DNA from: Syntrophomonas sp. UBA4922
Lineage (GTDB): Bacteria > Bacillota > Syntrophomonadia > Syntrophomonadales > Syntrophomonadaceae
Assembly (NCBI GenBank): GCA_002398825.1
Contig: DHBS01000014.1
Coordinates: 11,177-31,043, forward strand
DNA length: 19,867 bases
Reading direction: 5' to 3'
The position numbers were made by a program, and so were the translations under genes. Shown here piece by piece: positions 16,932 to 19,867 of this stretch; within the stretch, counting starts at the first letter, position 1, and each line of letters opens with the position of its first letter. The notes beneath the pieces were generated by a model. It was not told the origin of the DNA, ran no database searches, and worked only from the letters and a program-made list of their open reading frames with translations.

Positions 16932-17995
16932 TAGTTGTCACCATCCTTCTCATCACTGTGCTTTTTAGGGCCAATACGCCCGGTGGCGATATTGCCGGCT
17001 AAATGTCCGCCAATGCCGACTGCGGTAGCTGCCCCCAGCACAATCCCGATCTGATCAGTGGTAGCGGTAATACCAGGAGCGATAGGCATCTCAGGCACAC
17101 GCGCATATACCGGCCAGCCGGGAAATTGTGGTTCGGTGCAAGCCAGGCAGGGTGCACCTGATTTGATACACCAGTTTGTACCGCCATTCCACAGGCGGGT
17201 GGTAGAGTCACAGTGAGCGATAGGACCTTTGCATCCTACTTCCAGAAGACATCCCGGTTCACTCAAGTTCTTGGCAAATATGGCGTTGTCGAAATATTGC
17301 CTTCTGGGGCAATTGTCATGAATGATATCCTTAAAGAACATGGTCGGCCTGCCAAAGCGATCCAGCTCAGGTATATCATTGTATAGCAATACATGGGCAA
17401 TAGTACCCACCATCCAATCGGGATGCGGAGGACAACCGGGTACATTTATATAAGGAACGTTTTTCACAATATCGGGAACCGATTTACAGCCGGTAGGATT
17501 GGGCGGAGTAGCTGGAATTCCGCCGTATGCTGAACAGGTTCCGAAGTTCAAAATGGCTGCGGCTTTGCTGCCCACTTCTTTTACCAGGTCTACGAAAGTA
17601 ATGTGGTGCCCGTCTCTTTCCCCAACCATACAGAATTTTCCGTTTGCACCAGTGGGGACCGCCCCTTCAACTACCAGATAGAATTTCCCCTTGTACTCTT
17701 CGGCGACTTTAAAGATCCCTTCCTCCATGGCCAAATCCCCAGCGGCCCCGGATATATTGGGATGATAACGTAAGCTGATAACCTCTAATAAAACCTTTTG
17801 TATGTCAGGATGTACGGTGTTGAGTAAAGATACTGAGCATCCGGTACAGCCGGCCCCTTGCAGCCAGATTACCGGGGGCGCACCTGCTTCAGCCGCCTCG
17901 GTAAGTAGTGGTGCCAGCAATGGCGTCATTGATATCGCTGCCGCACTTCCGGCACAAAGACGTATAAAATCACGTCTGCTTAGTTTGGTAGGCAT
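16931..17995 (-). CDS. hyaA: [NiFe] hydrogenase small subunit with Tat signal peptide
   Basis: A 354-residue electron-transfer subunit. The Tat signal SRRDFIR (residues 6-12) leads a hydrophobic stretch that ends near residue 37. Proximal cluster ligands are Cys50, Cys53, Cys154 and Cys188. The CTGC form, without supernumerary Cys, fits an ordinary oxygen-sensitive enzyme. Distal ligands are His226, Cys229, Cys249 and Cys255. The medial site has Cys262, Cys276, Cys283 and Cys286; Cys276 (NWC) stands where Pro is usual (NWP), so a [4Fe-4S] cluster is expected in place of [3Fe-4S]. A C-terminal hydrophobic segment (about 316-335) can contact the membrane and cytochrome b. GGGGGG and AGG lie just upstream of the ATG. 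It overlaps the large-subunit start by one base. Confidence 0.97.
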   Translation of the reverse strand: MPTKLSRRDFIRLCAGSAAAISMTPLLAPLLTEAAEAGAPPVIWLQGAGCTGCSVSLLNTVHPDIQKVLLEVISLRYHPNISGAAGDLAMEEGIFKVAEEYKGKFYLVVEGAVPTGANGKFCMVGERDGHHITFVDLVKEVGSKAAAILNFGTCSAYGGIPATPPNPTGCKSVPDIVKNVPYINVPGCPPHPDWMVGTIAHVLLYNDIPELDRFGRPTMFFKDIIHDNCPRRQYFDNAIFAKNLSEPGCLLEVGCKGPIAHCDSTTRLWNGGTNWCIKSGAPCLACTEPQFPGWPVYARVPEMPIAPGITATTDQIGIVLGAATAVGIGGHLAGNIATGRIGPKKHSDEKDGDN

Positions 17996-18079
17996 TTACC
18001 TATTCCCCCCGAAACAAATTTTGTGAATAAGCTGCCATATAATCCCAATCACTATTTTTCTCTCTAATCTAGCTTGGCT

Positions 18080-18739
18080 TTAAAAGTGCTGCTTTCCCAC
18101 CTCCTCTAACAACCATTGGTTCCATTGATCTATTCCTTCACCAGTGCGACCTGAAACTCGAAAAACTTTAACCATAGGATTTACCAGTTGCAGGTCCCTG
18201 CTGAAAGCATCCATGTCAAAATCTGTATATGGCAAAAGGTCTATTTTATTGAGTACCACTGCCCTGGCCTGGTTGAAAACCAGGGGATATTTTAATACTT
18301 TGTCATGACCCTCGGTGGTACTCAAAACCACGACCTTAAAATGTTCGCCCAGGTCAAACTCGGCCGGGCATACCAGATTGCCTACATTTTCTATAAATAA
18401 CAGTTGGATGGGATGATGGGCCAGGCGGCGCCAGGCCTTTTCCACCATGCTTGCATCCAGATGGCAGGTACCCTCGGTATTGATCTGCACCACTTCCACG
18501 CCCTTGTTTTCAATGCGCATGGCATCCTGATCAGTGTACAGATCGCCTTCGATTACGCCCAGCCTGATGCGCCCTTTGATACCTTCAATGGTTTTTTCCA
18601 ACAGGGTGGTCTTTCCCGAACCGGGCGAACTCATCAAATTGACCACCAACATTCCGGCCTCTTTGAAGATGCGGCGGTTCTTTGCGGCCAGCATATCATT
18701 AGCTCCCAAAATATTGGTTTCCATACGAATTTGAGCCAT
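18080..18739 (-). CDS. hypB: Hydrogenase nickel-incorporation GTPase HypB
   Basis: A 219-residue cytoplasmic SIMIBI GTPase that with HypA inserts nickel into the large-subunit precursor. The P-loop SSPGSGKTT is at residues 37-45, IEGDLYTDQDA at 63-73, the dimer metal site uses Cys92 and His93 (GTCHLD) plus Cys124 (NLVCPAE), and NKID is at 164-167. The N-terminal CxxCGC motif and His-rich stretch of some HypB proteins are absent, so a nickel-storage role is unlikely. The start is six bases after the hypA stop, with AAGGGG at the end of hypA. It lies 84 bases ahead of the small subunit. Confidence 0.96.
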   Translation of the reverse strand: MAQIRMETNILGANDMLAAKNRRIFKEAGMLVVNLMSSPGSGKTTLLEKTIEGIKGRIRLGVIEGDLYTDQDAMRIENKGVEVVQINTEGTCHLDASMVEKAWRRLAHHPIQLLFIENVGNLVCPAEFDLGEHFKVVVLSTTEGHDKVLKYPLVFNQARAVVLNKIDLLPYTDFDMDAFSRDLQLVNPMVKVFRVSGRTGEGIDQWNQWLLEEVGKQHF

Positions 18740-18745
18740 TTCTCA

Positions 18746-19090
18746 TTAATCCCCTTCGTAGAATTCGATAAATAATTCCCGTCCGGTAAGCATCTGAGTG
18801 TCACTGCTCCCGCAGTAAGGGCAGAAAAGCCGGGACGGCATCTCAGCAACGTATTGTTGCTGACATTGCTGGCACTGACAACAGATCTCCCTTTCTTCGA
18901 TCAGCAATTCCGCATCTTTAAACAGCTCTTCTTGAGCCAGGGTTTCAAAAGCGAAGCTGAGGCTATGCGGCAGGGCCATGGAAAGCTTGCCGACAACCAG
19001 TTTGATACGGCTTATTTGTGTGATCTGGTTTTTGTCTGCGCTGTTGCGGATCAAATCCATCATCCCCGCTATTAAAGACAATTCGTGCAT
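18746..19090 (-). CDS. hypA: Hydrogenase maturation nickel chaperone HypA
   Basis: A 114-residue nickel chaperone and first gene of the hydrogenase cluster. MHELSL gives the nickel-binding N-terminus with His2. The structural zinc site is Cys73/Cys76 and Cys90/Cys93. Two extra cysteines, Cys70 and Cys71, precede it (CCQCQQC), which is unusual. I chose the ATG at 19090 because MHE must be the N-terminus and AAGGAG lies upstream with normal spacing. The frame stays open back to 19261, but that stretch covers the likely promoter and a terminator-like hairpin and is not coding. Confidence 0.95.
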   Translation of the reverse strand: MHELSLIAGMMDLIRNSADKNQITQISRIKLVVGKLSMALPHSLSFAFETLAQEELFKDAELLIEEREICCQCQQCQQQYVAEMPSRLFCPYCGSSDTQMLTGRELFIEFYEGD

Positions 19091-19137
19091 ATGTGCTCCT
19101 TCAGGCCGATTACGATTACACGAAAAAACAACTAAAA

Positions 19138-19162
19138 ACCCGGACTCGTAGAGAGGCCGGGT
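19138..19162 (-). terminator. Terminator-like hairpin in the leader of hypA, possible attenuator
   Basis: On the minus strand ACCCGG...CCGGGT forms a 6-bp stem, extended by a 3-bp CTC/GAG stem after one mismatch. It is followed directly by TTTTTAGTTGTTTTTT. It lies between the predicted promoter (19191-19218) and the hypA start, so it would stop transcription of the operon unless bypassed. Confidence 0.6.
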
Positions 19163-19190
19163 AATTAAACACAAAAAGCTAAGCAGGCGC

Positions 19191-19218
19191 ATTATAGCGC
19201 TAACGTCTGCCGTACCAA
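19191..19218 (-). promoter_or_regulatory. Likely promoter of the hyp-hya-hyp operon
   Basis: Minus strand: -35 TTGGTA (19218-19213), a 16-base spacer and a perfect -10 TATAAT (19196-19191). Transcription should start near 19184, giving a leader of roughly 95 bases. No sigma-54 pattern (GG-GC at -24/-12) was found. Confidence 0.6.
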
Positions 19219-19280
19219 GACATCTCCTACTCACAATACGGGAAGGCATAATCGTTTCCAATTATACCCCGGCCAATTAA

Positions 19281-19304
19281 CCATAGCTTTGCGAAAGCCT
19301 TAGG
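19281..19304 (-). repeat. Imperfect inverted repeat upstream of the hyp promoter
   Basis: A 24-base hairpin or dyad (minus-strand core GGCTTTCGCAAAGCT, five perfect pairs plus wobble and flanking pairs). Together with a direct repeat CCAATTA at 19258-19264 and 19273-19279 it may be a regulator-binding region. The distance to the -35 box is about 60 bases. Function unknown. Confidence 0.35.
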
Positions 19305-19356
19305 TCTGTTGGCTTGGAGAATTATTTAATTGTAATTCATAAAATGATGTTAACTA

Positions 19357-19398
19357 TCTATTCTAATTCATCTATTCTAATTTATATATTCTACCTGC
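19357..19398. repeat. Tandem 14-bp AT-rich repeats
   Basis: TCTATTCTAATTCA (19357-19370) and TCTATTCTAATTTA (19371-19384) differ at one base and stand head to tail. A third, degenerate copy (TATATTCTACCTGC, 19385-19398) follows. They sit in the most AT-rich part of the window, between the hyp promoter and the hairpin cluster. Confidence 0.7.
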
Positions 19399-19439
19399 TA
19401 AATATTTTTCCTGCAATAGAGCGTTGCAATTTAATAACA

Positions 19440-19582
19440 AAGGTTTCGGTTGCATTCAGGCAAGTAAATCAGTTGTAAACCTTGGCTGCGGGTGTAAAGA
19501 TGGACATGGGAAACACCTCGCCCAGTCAAAATAAAACCATGAAGCGTTTCGGTTTCATCCCGTTACAACTTCATGGTTTTTT
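19440..19582 (+). ncRNA. Candidate structured RNA of three contiguous hairpins ending in a terminator
   Basis: Helix 1: AAGGTTT (19440-19446) with AAACCTT (19477-19483), containing an inner TTGC/GCAA hairpin. Helix 2 starts at the very next base: GGCTG (19484-19488) with CAGTC (19523-19527) and inner GGTGT (19491-19495) with ACACC (19513-19517). Helix 3 is the 12-bp terminator stem at 19533-19580, followed by T's. One helix 2 pair is G-U on the plus strand but would be C-A on the minus strand, which favours plus. I did not recognise the family, and no strong promoter is visible upstream. It may instead be only the terminator of the gene to the right plus chance pairing. Confidence 0.35.
19533..19582. 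terminator. Bidirectional intrinsic terminator
   Basis: A perfect 12-bp stem (AAAACCATGAAG, 19533-19544; CTTCATGGTTTT, 19569-19580) with a 24-base loop. There are six T's on the plus strand (19577-19582) and GGTTTTATTTTG on the minus strand. It lies about 60 bases past the stop of the NikM-like gene, so it can end that transcript, and it can also end a plus-strand transcript. Confidence 0.85.
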
Positions 19583-19641
19583 AATGACTTTAATCTGATA
19601 AGACTATTTCCAGTATCTCCCCTTAACGAGGAAAATTAAAT

Positions 19642-19867
19642 TTAAACACCTTTGACCAGGGTAAAAGTGCTTATTATGCCATCATGTTCAGCGGAAAAAA
19701 GATAGTGCCCTCGTGCTGATAAAAAGAATTTGGCCTGACCTAGATGGTCTGTCTTTTGCCGCCTCGGGTATTCCCGACCACCGGCGCCGGCATAGGTGGC
19801 CTTTATTTCAACACCCGCCAGAGGCTGGCCATTTGTTAATAACTGCACCTCATAATATTCGCCGATA
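19642..19867 (-). CDS. C-terminal part of a DUF4198/NikM-like protein, cut by the right edge
   Basis: Only the last 74 residues are visible; the frame is open to the edge, so the start lies outside. The sequence resembles the C-terminal beta-sandwich repeat of the DUF4198 family (periplasmic component linked to Co/Ni transport): a strand ending VQLLTNGQPLAGVEIKATY, a TDHLGQAKFFL turn, and a closing ISTFTLV strand. An in-frame GTG at 19848 is internal, not a start, because the domain pattern continues upstream of it. Placed ahead of a [NiFe] hydrogenase operon on the same strand, a nickel-uptake role is plausible but inferred. Confidence 0.6.
   Translation of the reverse strand, partial: IGEYYEVQLLTNGQPLAGVEIKATYAGAGGREYPRRQKTDHLGQAKFFLSARGHYLFSAEHDGIISTFTLVKGV

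Noticed and set aside
16371..16934. 187-codon open frame antisense to the hydrogenase large subunit
   Set aside because: It lies opposite a well-conserved coding region, with no ribosome site or recognisable domain.
19091..19261. 57-codon in-frame N-terminal extension of HypA
   Set aside because: HypA must begin MHE for nickel binding, the ATG at 19090 has a good ribosome site, and the extension covers a promoter and a terminator-like hairpin.
19281..19293. CGCAAAGC-like segment resembling part of a c-di-GMP-I (GEMM) riboswitch on the minus strand
   Set aside because: The other conserved pieces (GGCAAACC-type P1 side, tetraloop receptor, closing strand) are missing; the segment is explained by a simple local hairpin.
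19440..19530. Cobalamin, NiCo, Moco, T-box or c-di-GMP riboswitch identity for the hairpin cluster
   Set aside because: None of the conserved core strings I know for these classes could be found on either strand, and no gene follows on the plus strand.

Overview
The window looks like a chromosomal segment of an anaerobic Gram-positive bacterium, probably class Clostridia. The evidence is GGAGG-type ribosome sites, TATAAT-type promoters, a staphylococcal CadC-like repressor, an oxygen-sensitive type of [NiFe] hydrogenase, and closest family resemblances to Clostridia/Peptococcaceae-type proteins. This assignment is inference; no rRNA or other taxonomic marker is present. I saw no tRNA, CRISPR array, insertion sequence or phage gene.

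Left part (1-8400): metal homeostasis plus two housekeeping genes. A minus-strand copper pair runs off the left edge: a four-part membrane protein (HMA domain, TauE/SafE-like membrane domain, cupredoxin-like domain, Cys-rich tail) followed by a CopA-type copper P-type ATPase with two HMA domains, cut by the edge. Next come nadA (quinolinate synthase, minus strand, with its own terminator) and mnmA (tRNA 2-thiouridylase, plus strand). A classic Zn/Cd/Pb resistance unit follows on the plus strand. A CadC/SmtB-type ArsR repressor and a P1B-2 efflux ATPase sit behind a promoter whose -10 box is overlapped by a near-perfect 18-bp-armed inverted repeat. An 11-12 bp hairpin closes this unit.

Middle (8432-9493): a lone minus-strand membrane acyltransferase of the Acyltransferase_3 family.

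Right part (9623-19090): one long minus-strand hydrogenase cluster, in transcription order hypA, hypB, small subunit (Tat signal), large subunit, cytochrome b, maturation protease, hypF, hypC, hypD, hypE. It encodes a membrane-bound H2-uptake [NiFe] hydrogenase facing the outside, its quinone-linked cytochrome anchor, and all six Hyp proteins (A-F) plus the endopeptidase needed to build and insert the NiFe(CN)2CO centre. Spacing is tight, with TGATG and TAATG stop/start overlaps. The small subunit has a fourth Cys at its medial cluster, so three [4Fe-4S] clusters are predicted.

Right edge (19091-19867): a long intergenic region, then the C-terminus of a DUF4198/NikM-like protein (probably nickel uptake). 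The intergenic region holds a good promoter for the hyp operon, an intrinsic-terminator-like hairpin between that promoter and hypA (possible attenuator), AT-rich 14-bp tandem repeats, and three back-to-back hairpins ending in a T-run. The last may be an unassigned structured RNA on the plus strand.
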